DNA of 64,000 nt, taken from contig OZ038385.1 in the NCBI GenBank assembly GCA_964036045.1, positions 30,822,806-30,886,805 of the forward strand, written 5' to 3'. Source of the DNA: Eutreptiella sp. 'Long Island Sound 2002' (taxonomy: Eukaryota > Euglenozoa > Euglenophyceae > Eutreptiales > Eutreptiaceae). The position numbers were made by a program, and so were the translations under genes. How positions within the stretch are numbered: the stretch's first letter is position 1; the number at the start of each line of letters is the position of its first letter. Below, in pieces: positions 13,401 through 25,400 of this stretch. The notes beneath the pieces were generated by a model. The model saw only the letters and a program-made list of their open reading frames with translations. It was not told the DNA's origin and did not search any database.

Positions 13401-16400
13401 TGGCGGTCGCTGGGAGGCGTGGGCGGCCCGGCCAGCGGTCGGCAGAGGCTCCAAGGGCCCCACACCGTGGGGCCCGGGGGCGTGCCGGGGGCGAGCGCGC
13501 TGTGCAGGCCAAGCTGCGGGGGGCGCCCGTGCGAGGGTGTCGGCGCGCCCGTCGGGGGCCCCCCGAGGGCCGTGGGACCCGCGGCTGGCAGGGAGCGCTG
13601 CTCGGGGGCCGAGGCCGGGGCCGGGCGCGTGGGTAGCGGCGTCCACGGGGTCGAGTGCCCGAGGCGTGTGCGGGGTGGTGCGTGCGGGCCGGCCGGTGGC
13701 CGGTGGCCTCACTGGGAGTCCCACACGGAGGGGTCGACGGGCGTGCCGGGGGCGTACGCAGCGTGCAGGTCGGGCAGCAGCGGGCGTACGTGCAGGGCGT
13801 CGGCGTGCCCGATGAGGACCTCACTGAGGACCGAGGGGTTGGCGGCAAGCAGTATGCGATGCCCGGGGGGGGTGGCGGCGAGGAGCGGGAGGATGTCCGC
13901 GGCCCGCGACGTGGGGGTGAACACGACGTGGGCCGGGTGCGGCCCCGGGAGCGGTGCCGGGGGGAGCGGGACCACAGGACGGCGGTCTACTGTGAGGCGC
14001 CAAGTGGCGCAATGGCGGAGGAGCCAGACTAGGGCGATGCTGTGGCGAAGTGTGTGGGGCTGGGTGCTGGGCGGCGCGGGGACGTGCGGTGGGAGGGGGG
14101 GGGGCGGGGCGGTGACGTGGGAGGGGGCACGGCGGAGGAGTGACGCCAGCGACGTGTGTGTCGTGCTGAGGGTGGAGAGGAGCTCGCGGAGGAGTTCTTC
14201 CCGGCCGGCGCTGTCCAGCAGAGGGGGGGCGCCGTGGGGGGAGGAGGAGCGCCACATGCCAAGCAGGCTGAACCCCAACTGCGTCGGGGGGCCGGGTCGC
14301 GGGGCGGCTGGGAGGCGCTCGGAGAGGTACACTGCGGTGGTGGCCGTGTGGAGCTCGAAAGGGGTGACGAGGCGGGGGGAGCGGCCGGCAGTGGCTGCCA
14401 GGATGGGCGGGTGCGTGAACAGGTGCCACGCGAGGAGTAACTGCAGGGCGTAGTGGGGGGGGCAGTGGTGCTGGAGGTGGGCGGCGGAGTCCGGGTAGGG
14501 GCGGTGACAGAAGGGGCACGTCACGCCTCCGTAGCCGGGGGGGTGGTCCTGGGAGTGCAGTAGCCGGAGGTGCATGATGCGGTGGAGGGCCAGCGCCGGG
14601 ATCTCGGCGCGTTCATACGCGAGGCGGAGTAGGTGGGAGGACCAGCCTGGGGGCAGGGGCCGGAGGAGCAGCGCGTGGGTGCGGGCGGTGGTGGCCGCAT
14701 ACGCTGCCTCTGCGGCGCGTGTGGGGTTAAGGAAGATTGCGCCCTCATGGAGCGCCACGATGCGGCCGTGGAAGAGTGTGGACCAGGGGAGGGTCCACGG
14801 GGAGGCGGTGCGGAGCCCGCGGCGGGCTAGGCTGTCAGCTTCGGCGTTGAGGGTGGCGAGGTGGCTGGCGGAGCCGGAGCCGTGTTGTGCGGGAAGCCAG
14901 GCCTCGTGCATGCGGAAGGAGGCGGAGAGGAGGGCAGCCCGGTATGGGATGGAGAGGGCGGAGGAGGGGGGCGGGCCGCGGGTGAGGTCGCAGAGCTGGG
15001 AGGCGGTGGAGTCCGAGGCGAAGAGGGCTGCGCCGGACCAGCCGCGGAGGGTGAACATGGCGGCTATCTTGGCGATCCACTCCGCGTCGGTGGAGTGGCC
15101 GGCAAGGGCGTGGAGGCCGAGCCAGCCGCGGTAGAGAGTGCCGTGGCGGGGGTGCCAGAGGAGGAAGCCGGCGCCGAGGCGGGTGCCCTCTTGGCTGCCG
15201 TCGCATGCGACTACGACATAGGGGAGGGAGCGGAGGGGGGCCAGCGAGCCGGTGTGGTGCTGCGGGGCGGGGCGTACTCGGGGGGAGGGGAGGAGGTGGA
15301 CGGTGATGTCGAGGGGAGCGAGTGCCTGCGCCAGGGCGGGGCCTTCGGTGAGCCAGGGGGTGGGGCGGCGTGGGGAGACGAGGGACGCCGTGGCGGCTAC
15401 CGCGAGGGTGTTGGGGCACCAAGAGGCGCGGAGGTAAGTGCGGAGGAGGTTGAGGGGGGCCCTGTACGCCAGGAGGGGGGCGCCGGGACCGCCCTGCTGG
15501 AGGGGGAGGTGGAGGAAGGCCGAGTGAGCCCAGGGGGGCAGACGGAAGGCGTGGCGGTATGCATTGTTGATGGCGACCTGATGGGGGCGGAGGGAGGGGG
15601 GGGGGATGAGTACGCCCGAGGTGACGTAGTCGAGGGGGGAGAGGCCGAAGGCGTGCAGGGAGCGGAGCTGGAGTATGGGGCAGGCCTCGCGGTTGCGGCT
15701 GGCCTTGCGCGCCCGGTCGAGGGACGCGCGGGTCTTGTTGATGACGCGGAGGAGGGGGAGCTCGGGGAGGATGGGGATGCCGACGACTTCCGGGGGGGCG
15801 GTGGTGGTGGTGCCGGTGTGCTGCGGGACGTCGGCTGTGACGAGGGTGGGCCGGCCCGGGCGGGAGTCGATGAGGGAGAACTCCTGCTTGTCGGGGTGGA
15901 TGATGCGGCCGGCGCGGCGAGAGCACTCGCGGCAGTCAGTGGCCATGGCTGCCACGTCCGTGAGGGAGGGGGTGATGAAGCGGCGGTCGTCGCTGTACGA
16001 GAGGTGGGTGGCGGGGAGGGATGCTGAGTGGCCGGGGACGGTGAGGGGGAGGGTGATGGAAGTGTTGGGGCGCATGGCCCTGGTGATGACCAGGCTGGGG
16101 GCCTGGTAGTGGAGTTGGGCGAACCCGTCGCCTTGGTTGCCCCCCTCCTCGGTGCTGAAGGGGGTGGCCACGCGGATGACCAGGCGGCTGTAGAAGCCGT
16201 CCGCCCAGGGGCCAAAGTCCCACGTGGCGCGGAGGCGGGAGCAGAGGCGGGAGTTGTCCTGGCGCAGTACCCTGAGGTACGCGTCAGACTCGTCCCAGTC
16301 GCAGATGGCGCAGGTGCCGTGGGTGGAGAGGGCTGTGTAGGTGGCGGCGCGGGCAACGAGGGCGAGGCCGAGGGCGGAGTGGCCTGGGCGGTAGGCGAAG

Positions 16401-19400
16401 GAGGCGGGGGTGTAGGTGGAGGTGAGCTCGAGATCGGCGGCTAGGCGGGTCGTGGCGATGCCGGACGCTGCGCCGGAGACGCCCGACTCCACGTCGACGG
16501 GGCGGAAGGAGCGTGTGAGGTGCCGGGGGAGTGGCTTGGCGGGCTTCCCCTTGTAGAGGCCGTAGCGGACGGTCTCGTTGGAGACGCCCGGGGTGCCGGA
16601 TTCGAGCTGGAGGAGGAGGTGCAGCAATCCGAGGTGGACGCCTCCGCCGCTGCGGAAGAGCGCTGCGCGCGCCACGTTGTCAGTGGACACGGCGAGGGAG
16701 CGCTTGCCCATGCGGCGGTGGGCGAGGGAGGCCGTGGTGATGAGGGGGGGGGACTGGCGGGTGAGGGCGTACGCCCGGAGGGAGGCGGGGGATTCTGGTC
16801 GGGCGTGCGCGCGGAGGGCGTCGCGGAGTAGGGGGAGAGTGAGGTCGGTGGGCGGGTGCAGGAGGGGGAGCCAGGGGTCCGGGGTGCAGCGGGCGGCGAA
16901 GAAGGCGTGATCCACGGAGACGTGCCGGTTGGCCGTCTGGGACCGGGACTGTGCCGTGACCTCGGCGAGCCGTTCCTCGCGGGTCGCGAGGGTGGCCCCT
17001 GGGTGGGGGAGGATGCCGTGGAACGGTTCCAGGGGAGGGGAGGGCAGCCGGAGGACTGTGCGAGTGGCGGAAGTGATGGAGGGGGAGGAGAGGACTGCAG
17101 CGCGAGAGACGTAGCTGCGGGCGGCCGATGCCTCCCGGAGGGCAAAGGACTGGGCGGCGAGGTCTTGCGTGGAGAGGGGAAAGGTGAACCGGGCCAGGGA
17201 CCGTAGTATTGTGGGGGTGTCAGGGGGGTGCGGGAGCAGCTGGTGCGCGAGGGAGTGGTGGGCGGCGATGTAGTGGTCGGGGAGGGAGGGGGTAAGGGAG
17301 AGCCAGCCCCACGCCAGGTCTAGGGCGGCTGAGAGGGAGTCCATGTCCTCAACAGTTGCCAGGCGCCATCGGAACAGACGCCACGAGTGGGCGTCGCAGG
17401 AGCGGTGGTGCAGGGTGACCTGCGCCAGCACCATGGCGTGTGAGGTGTGGCAGGGGAGGACGTGGTGAGAGTGGGAGGCGATGGGACCGGTGGCGAAGAT
17501 GTGGTCGATGGCGGTGGAACGGGGGGAGCCGTGGCGGGTGGTGAAGTTGGTGGGAGTGGCTGGGGGGACCAGGCGGTGCCAGGCTGAGAGCGGGCCTAGG
17601 GCCCCGAGTGCGGAGGCCAGGGGGGTGCCTGGGGCTCCCGTGCTGTTGAGGTCGCCCAGGAGGACGCATAGGTCGGGCCGTACGCGGGAGCGGAGGTGGT
17701 TCATGAGCTTGACCTCGGAAACCCACTCGGAGTACGAGAGGCGTGGGGGGAGGTGGGCGTTGAACAGGAGGGCCCGGCCCCCTAGCGAGAGGGGGACCGC
17801 GGAGGCAATCCAGTGCTGGCCGTCGTAGACGAGGTCGGCGGGTTGGGAGGGGGCGCGGAGGGACCGGAGCCAGGCCGTGCGGAGGCCTGAGCCCTGGCCG
17901 GAAGCGGTGCTGTAGTGGGCCTCGTACCTCGGTGGGAGGGCGGGGCGGGCCGAGGCTAAGTCCCAGAGTTCCTGCTCGGCGACCACGTCGGGGGACAGGG
18001 CCTCGAGCCAGGTGCGGGCGAGGGAGACTTGGCCGGCGATGCCGCCCCAGTTGTGTGTGAGAAAGGTGAGGGCTGTGTCGCGGAGGGGGGTGGACGCCTG
18101 GTCACGGGGGTCGGGGAGGGAGAGGACGAAGGCGGGGGTCGGCTGGAGGAGGCGGTCGGGGGGGGGGGGGGCGCAGGGGGCGGCCCAGGGGATGGAGGAG
18201 ACGGGGACAGCCCCGGGCAGTAGCATGCCTTGGAAGCCGACCACACAGCGGGCGGCGATGTCACGAGTGCACACAGGCGGGGCCTTGTGGGGGGAGGTGC
18301 AGAAGAAGTGAGGCCAGTGTTCGGTCGGCGATGTGGGGAGGTCGACGAAGGCGGTGTGAGGCGTGGGGCGTCCACAGTCGGGGCAAGCGGAGGAGGTGAC
18401 GAGCGGGGCGTCGGGGAGGGCGGGGTGTAGTGCCCACGCTGAGGTCGGGCCTGACGAGCGAGTGTACGCTGGGGACGGGGGGAGGGGGGTTGTAGGCAAG
18501 TGGGCGGTGTCCCAGAAGGCGGTCCACTTGGCGTCCACGTGCAGGGGAGGGGTGATCCAGAAGGAGGGGTCACCGCGCTGGCGGGGGAAGGAGGCGAGCC
18601 AGCCGCACACCGTGGGGAGGGCGGAGGCGAGGAGCGAGGGGGGTAGCGACGTGGAGACCTGGGCGGCGTGCAGGAGGTCTCGGAGGGGGCCCGGGGGGAG
18701 GTCGGCGGCCGGGGGGAGGCCAAGGGGGAGAAGGTCAGCAGAGTGTGCGCACACGGGGCAGCGCGTGAGGGCAGGGCGCCGCAGCGTGCCGCAGTGAAGG
18801 CATGTACGGGGGGCGGAGGCCGGTGGTGGAGCGGGTGCGCGGGGGGGGGGGCCACGGGCGTGGGACTGGGGACGGGGCTCTGGGGCGGAGAGAAGGTCGG
18901 CCCCGGCGCGGTGGGCGTCGAGTGGGCGGGGGAAGTGGGAGGCGAGGAAAGTCGCCCAGGCTAGGGTCGGGAGGTCGGGAGCGCTGGAGGCGGGGAGCGT
19001 GTCCGGTAGGGCGAGTCAGTTGTGTCTGCGGGCACTGGGGAACATGGCGCCGCGGACTGCCCTGCCTGACGAGGGGGCCGAGGGTGTGGTGCGGCCATGG
19101 TGCCGCGGGGAGCGTCGGGGGGAGGAACGGGGGGGTGACTGCTGGCGGCTGCGTTTGGCGGGGCGGGGCTGAGGGTCGCCCGGGACGGGCGGGCGGTGGG
19201 AGGGTGGGGTGTTGAGAGTGGCAGTGGGGGCGTGCCAAGGTTGCCCATCGTCCCGTCTGCCCTGGACCGTAAGGGACCAGCCCTCGTTGTGTTGGATGAC
19301 GCGCGTGGGCAGCGAGGCGAAGAGGGAGGTGTGCAGGGCGGGGGCGATGTGGGCGAACGCGTGCCCGCGGCGGGCGTCGGCGTCAGTGACGTACACGACG

Positions 19401-22400
19401 GTCTGCAGGTTGTGGGTGAGGGTGACTGCCATGGAGGGGTGCGGGCCTAGGCGGAGGCCTGAGACGCGGACGACGCCGGTGGTGGCTGGCGAGGAGCCGA
19501 CGGGGGCGAAGGTGGGGACCGAGGAGGCGGGGGTGGCGCCGGTGGCGGTGGGCGCGGGGGCGCCCGGGAGGGGGGGCTGGCCGAGGAGGGGAGGGGCGAA
19601 GAGTGGCGCGGGCGGGGCGGCGGCGCCAGGGGCTAGCAGGGAGGGCGCTGGCGGTGCGGAGGAGCCAAGGCGGAACCAGTCCAGGTCCGCCGTGGAGCGG
19701 GGGGGAAGGGCAGTTTTGGTGTAGGAGATGAGCTCCTGGAACTGGGCCGGGGTGGAGAGACGGCCACACAGCCGTGCGATGGCTGCGCGGAGGGTGTCGG
19801 CGGAGGAGACGTGTTGGAGGTCCTGGTAGGCCTCTATGGGGAAGGAGGGGGCGCTGGCGATGGTGAAGGCCGCCGTCAGCCAGGGAGTGTCGGCATGGGC
19901 CTGAGCGGCTGTGATGAGGGGCTGGATGGCCTGGAGGGCAGGCAGGGAGGCCGCGGAGGAGGCGGCGGCCCCGTACCGTTGGGAGACCAGGGTGAGGAGC
20001 TTGTTGAGGTGGAGGCGGAGGGTGGGCTTGTGGAGGTCGGGGCAGGAGTGCCAGGCACCCTTGGCGGCGAGCACCAGGCTGGCGGTGGACGTGGAGACCG
20101 AGAGGTGCTGCACGGTCTTGGGGGGCAGGTGGCAGTTCTTGCCCATAGCCACAATGCACATGGCCGTGTGGTGGGCGTCGGCCTCGGGGACGGAGGAGAG
20201 GCCGTCAAGCAGGGTCAGCGTGTCCTGGGAGCTCGGGGTGGGGCCAGCCTGGAAGAGTGTCTCCCAGTCTGACGGGGGTGGTGCGGCCGGCTGCGGGGGC
20301 TGGGGACGGGGCGGAAGCAGGGACAAGGGTTGCGAAGCGTCGGGGGGCGCAGGGGCGGCGGCGGGGGCGGGGACTCCGGGCCCCGCAGGGGGGTCTTCCG
20401 CCTGCGGGTTAGCGCGGCGGGCGGCTGCGGTGATGGCGGTGGAGATGTTGGGGGTGCGAATGGAACCATCATCCTTCCGATGGTTCAACTCGGTGTACCA
20501 CCGTTGGGCGGACAGGGGGCATGGAGCGGGGACACGGACGTGGGGGCTGGCGGGGTCGAAGACGCAGTTGAGGGGGGGGCAGGCCAGCCGGGAGCCGGTC
20601 TGCTGGGCCGCCCAGGTTGCTAGCCAGTGGAGCAGGGCGACCCGGGCGACCTTGGGCTTGATGGCCTCCTCGAAGGCGAGGAGGTCCAGGAGGCGGCGGA
20701 AGGGGATGGAGGGGGGGAGGTCGGGGGTGAAGGGGGAAATGTGGGCGAGGGCGGCCGAGGCGAGAGTGGCCTGGTCGAGGGTGGAGGCACGAGCGCCCCA
20801 GTCGATGAGGGCGCTCATGCAGGAGGCGTAGGGGAGCCACGAGGCATCGTGGTGGGTGGTGAGGAGGGAGATCTCGTTCTCGGTGAGCTGCTCGGTGAAG
20901 GCGAACCACCAGAGGAGGGGGCTGGCTTCGATGGGGGAGCCGGCGAGGGGGATGGAGAGGACGTCCACATTTGCCGGCATGTGGCGCGCAGAGGCCAGCA
21001 GGCGTGGGGGTTGCTGGGAGTCCAGGGCGATGGACAGGAGGGGCCAGGCGTCGGCCGCCGTCAACTGTTCGCGCTGGAGGTCGGGGGACAGAGCTGAGAA
21101 TGGGTGAGCCATGGTGCCTGTGGGGAGCGGAGCAAGGGAGGATCCGACACCCGGCGTGCCGGGGGGTGGGAGGTCCGTTGCCGGCTGTGGGCGTCAGTCA
21201 CGGCGTGGGGTGGGGTTGGTCGGGGTGGGCGGGCGGGAGGAAGGGAGAAGCCGAGGCAAGCGCTCAGGGCCCGGAGGCTCCGGCATGCAGAGCGAACAGT
21301 GCTACCGGCAGTGGCGCAAATGTAGAAAGGGGGGGGGGGCGGGTCAGGTGCGGGTGGTGGTCGTCGCTGGGCGTGGGTGGGGGGGGGTTGGGCGGGGTGG
21401 GCGGTCCAGAGCTGGGCTCTGGGGTCGGTGGCGTGTGGTGGTGGTGGGTGCGTCCTGCTACCGGTGTCCTACTACGAGGAAGTGATGAGGGTGAAGACTG
21501 CTTGGGGACTGAGGCCGGAGAGCCTGGGGCGGGGGAATGGGGCGCTGGCGGCGGGTTATCCCCGGCTGGGATGGCCGGGGTGCCCTGGGGCCCCGTGGGG
21601 GCGGAGGCTCCCCACGTCGGCTGGGTGCGAAACCTCGGCCTGTTCTTCCGTCACCGAAGTTCTTAGGATTCGACCCCAGGAACTTACCCGCCGCGGGGAC
21701 TGTGGGCCGGGACGGCCAAGGGGGATGATTATGAAGAGGAAGTGGGGGGCCAGGATGAGCCTGGCGGTTGGCACCTGCCTTCGGCCTGGGGGAGGCCGAT
21801 GCCCGGGGCTATTACCTCTCCCTCGTGCCCGTGGTGCGGTGGTGGGTGGCGGTGTGGTACCCCCCAACCGGCGACTGTGCCCGGTGCCGTGGGCACAGAC
21901 CCCAGTTGGGGGCGGGTATGAAGCGCCCGGTCGCCTCGCTCCCCCTGCACAACAGCCCGCCAGGCGCTGCTAGGCCTCTAGCGCCAGCCGTTGTGGGGGG
22001 GGGCGCTCGGGGCAGTGCGGGGCCCCTCCGCTCTCCTGGCGGCCCGCACTGTCCGTATAATGCAACAAGGGGCGGCGCGGGCTCGAACCGCACGCGCGGG
22101 CCGCGGGCTCGAACCGCACGCGCGGGCCGCGCCGCCCCAGTCGGGGTGGGGGACAGGGGGGGGACCGGGGGGGGACAGGGGGTCGCGGCCAGTGGAAGGA
22201 GGGTGGCGGGGGCTCGAACCGCGCACCGGCGGGCCCCACCACCCTCCAGTCGGGCGTCGCTGCGCCAGGGGTTCTGGGGGCCCCACCCAGGGGCCGTCGG
22301 CCCCCCCCTTTCGGTTAGTGTGAGGAGGTAGTGGCAAAGGCCACTCGCGGCCATGACACATGGTGCATAGGGAGGGAGGTATGACTCACGCCACGCCATG

Positions 22401-25400
22401 ATGCATGCAGCAGGGGGAAGGGGGGGCAAGGCCTGGACCCCCATCGCGTATGGGGGGGTCCTCTTGTCAGCCCGGCGGCCGACCGTCGGCGGCTGCGGCA
22501 GCTCACCATGGTGGCGTCGTCCATCTGAGAGGTGGAGCGGTGGGCAGGTGTGGTGGGGGGACGTCGAGCACGTGGGGGGGGGGGGGGGGTGTGGGTTGGT
22601 GGGCGGGCGCGCGCGTGAGGGGGAGGGGGTGAGGTGAGCTCAGCCGCAGAGCGTCACCGGGCGGCTGACCGGGGCAGAGGAGCGGTCGGGGCTGGCCAAA
22701 GTCGGCCGGGGAGCCCAGGGCGCTCGCGGAGTCGGGGGGCTGCGGTCAGCGGTGGGGCCCGCACCCCGCTCGGCGGGGACGAATCCCGCCGAGCATCATC
22801 CACGGGGGCGAATCCTGGCGGAGGCGGGGGGAGCGCCACGCCGTCCCCTCGCGGCCGAACCGGACCGGGACGGGCCCCGCCGGATGGATACCGGGGGGGC
22901 GGGCGGGGCTGGGCACCGGGGCTCCGGGGCCCGGGTCCCTGGTGGTTGTGGACCGGCGCGGGGGAGACCGGGCGGGCCCATGGGCTGCGGCTGGTGAGGG
23001 GGGGGGCGTGGAAGGGCCGGGCGGGCTCGAGGGCGAACCCCGAGAGGCCCTCGGGGGCTGGGCGAGGGCTCCCGAGGGCGGCCGTTCCTTGAAGGGGGGG
23101 GGGGGGGGGTTGCTCCCTGCCCGGGGGACGACGGGGGCCCCTCTTGAGCGAGGGGGGGGGAGGGCGTGTATCGCCCGGTGTAGGGCCATGTCGATTCATG
23201 GCCGCGCGGCATGGGACTATATCCCCAACCCTCCGCGCCGGAGTCCCTTTTTTCGGGGGGGCTGAGGGGGGGCGGGGGGGGCTGGCGGTCATGGAGTGCA
23301 CCCTCCCATGCGGGGGGGGGGTTGCCGGTGGGAGCTCCGTCCGGCTTGGCCGTGTAAACCCGGTGGCGTCCCCTGGGCTCGTGGGCCCCTTCGAGGAAGA
23401 ACCTCGGATTCGCCGGGGGGGACTCCGCTATATGGTATGGTATGGTATGGTATGGTATGGTATGGTATGGTATGGTATGGTATGGTATGGTATGGTATGG
23501 TATGGTATGGTATGGTATGGTATGGTATGGTATGGTATGGTATGTTGTTGTTGTTGTTGTTGTTGAGGCGCCCAGCACGTGCCGGCGGGAGAAATTGCCA
23601 GACACGCTCTCCCTGGGCAGGGCGCAAGGGAGCAGTTGGCCGGCGCTACGCTGGCCGGGCGGGCGCCGACGACGACCGAGGGGGGGGGGTGCCGCCTTAT
23701 GTCTGGGGGGGGAGGGGGGCGCGCGTCGCTGTGAGAGGGACCACCTGCCCGTGTGACCTTGGTTCCCTCCCCCGCCGTGGGGGGAGGGCGCACGCACCTG
23801 TGCAAAACGGAGGCGGGATGGGGGGCGGGATGGAGGGACCACCTGTCCGGGGACCTGCGGGGCCCCGGCTCCCCTTGCTTCCTGCCGCCACTCCCCCGCG
23901 ACAGGGGAGGGGGCTACGTCCTGTGCGAAGGTGGAGTGAGGGGGTGGTGGGGGCGGATATTATGTATGCTCTATTCCTGCGCTGGGGCGCAGCGGCTGCG
24001 GAAGGGGCGCCGCGCGGGGCTGCGCTGGCGCGCAGCTATGGTATGGTATGGTATGGTATGGTATGGTATGGTATGGTATGGTATGGTATGGTATGGTATG
24101 GTATGGTATGGTATGGTTTGGTATGGTGTGGTGAGGCGATGGGATGGTTCGGCATAGGAGGCTGCATTGCCGCCTCACGCTCCTCGTGTTGGGGCCAGGG
24201 CTGGCCGACGGCAGCTTCTGCAAGGAGGAGCTGCAGATAGATTGGGCTGCAAGCTGGTGTGACTGCAGGCAAGTGCTGAAGGGAGATCATTCAGCTCACA
24301 AGCAGAGCAACTGCAGGGAACGTGCTGCTGCGAACCCTCTTGTTCTTTTTCAGCCGATGGCCAAGGCTGTAAGACGCCTATGTGACGCCTATGCCTGACC
24401 TCTTCCCACCCTCCATAACCCTCTGGTGATAAGAGGGCAGCCGGCGTCCTCCAGCGTGTGGCTGGTTTGGCATTGTTTTGAGCACTGCAGCCTCCCGTAC
24501 GTCCACGTGTGTCGTACTATGTGTGCCTTGTGCCTTGTGCCTTGTGCATTGTGTGTAGGTGGTGGAACGACATCAAAGAAGATGGCACGAATGAATGGGT
24601 GTTCGAGTCCGGGGACCCAAACCAAGGTCGGATACTCTGCGTGCGGCTGTTGTTGCTTTCATTGCTGCCCCTCAAATGTCTTGCCAAGATTTTTTGAGGG
24701 CAGGATTCCGGTGAAGCCCCCACTGCCAGGACGCCTCCCCAGAGGTTGTGGGTTTGCACCTGAGGTCTGCCCAAGGCGGTTGAGGGCGTGTGCCACGGGG
24801 GGTTCTGCACAAGGCTTTGGGTGTCCTGAAATGAGCGCCGACCAGCTGAGGGATCTTCGGCTTGCTCCTGAACTCCGGTCGACTGGTTGTGCCCTCGTTT
24901 TGATTGCGGGATCCTTGGCTGTAGGAGCGGGGCGGCATACCCACTCAACCAGCAGCCGGCCTTTTATGACGGCACTTGGTGGTAAGCCGATCGTAGTCAA
25001 TGGGTAATGGGTGGCCGGTGAACGACAGCAATTACCGCGGGCGGCCGTAGATGTGGACAGGCACGGGGGTCGCTGAGTTCGGCAGTCATATTTGCTACGG
25101 CGGGAGATCAAGGACGACCTTCGCATGTGGCCCGTGCCGTTGTCAGCGCACCCGGAGCACGTGCAGGGGCTGCCGCCCGTACATGCGTGTGTGTGCCTGT
25201 GCGCTGGGCCCCTGCCTGTTCCTCCTGCATCCCGCTCGCCCTGCCACCGCATCGGTTGTACACTGATTTGCAGTGGACGCTTTTGACAGCCGGTTCTTCT
25301 GGTGGACGCAGATGGTGTACACAGGCCTGTGGGGGTTGTTCCTGGTCACCGCCGTGTTGGGCAGCTGGAGCCATATTCCACTGGTATGTCCGTTCTCTGT

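Larger units (their letters stand above)
13020..21112 (-). mobile_element. APE-type LINE (non-LTR retrotransposon), near full length
   Basis: On the minus strand the order is ORF1 (21112-19016), UGA, ORF2 (to 13709) and a 3' region of about 0.7 kb made of tandem repeats. Domain order in ORF2 (endonuclease, reverse transcriptase, RNase H, CCHC) is that of non-LTR elements with an apurinic-like endonuclease; no LTRs, integrase or protease are seen. Both frames are intact over 7.4 kb with no frameshift, so the copy is recent or under selection. The 5' end is not defined (it may extend to about 21.7 kb); no poly-A tail or target-site duplication is evident. It lies antisense in TVP23 intron 2. 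Confidence 0.85.
3036..24127 (+). repeat. Macrosatellite, about 2.4-kb cycle, with differing cargo
   Basis: Each cycle starts with a (TGGTA)n array, then (GTT)n, then a conserved block of about 120 bp beginning GCACGTGCCGGCGGGAGAAA, then block D (CCCTCCCCC...ACCTGTCCGGGGACCTG), variable cargo, block B (hairpin and GGGCGAATCCTGG..GGAGG) and block C (ATGTCGATTCATGGCCGCGC ... GACTCCGCTATA). Cycles start at 3036, 5502, 9378, 11751 and 23432, and a last (TGGTA)n array lies at 24038-24127. Cycles 1 and 3 are 2.47 and 2.37 kb. Cycle 2 carries minisatellite 1 and the N gap; cycle 3 carries minisatellite 2; cycle 4 carries the LINE. Long open frames through this block exist on both strands but are a by-product of GC-rich repeats. 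Confidence 0.75.
2847..24558 (+). other. Intron 2 of TVP23, 21.7 kb, GC-rich repeat block
   Basis: The unique intron flanks are short (2847 to about 3030 and about 24130-24558). Everything between is a GC-rich assembly of macrosatellite cycles, minisatellites, poly-G tracts, a LINE and an N gap. Without the block the intron would be about 0.6 kb, in line with its neighbours. Confidence 0.8.

Noticed and set aside
18752-18754. GTG as the true start of LINE ORF2
   Set aside because: The frame is open upstream without interruption to the ORF1 UGA and includes a CxxC..CxxC motif, so a GTG start is unlikely in a eukaryote.
13020-21112. LTR retrotransposon or retrovirus-like element
   Set aside because: No long terminal repeats, protease or integrase; the endonuclease at the N-terminus of ORF2 and the domain order are those of a non-LTR element.
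21650-21700. tRNA B-box-like GGATTCGACCCC
   Set aside because: No matching A box or acceptor stem around it; cloverleaf cannot be drawn.
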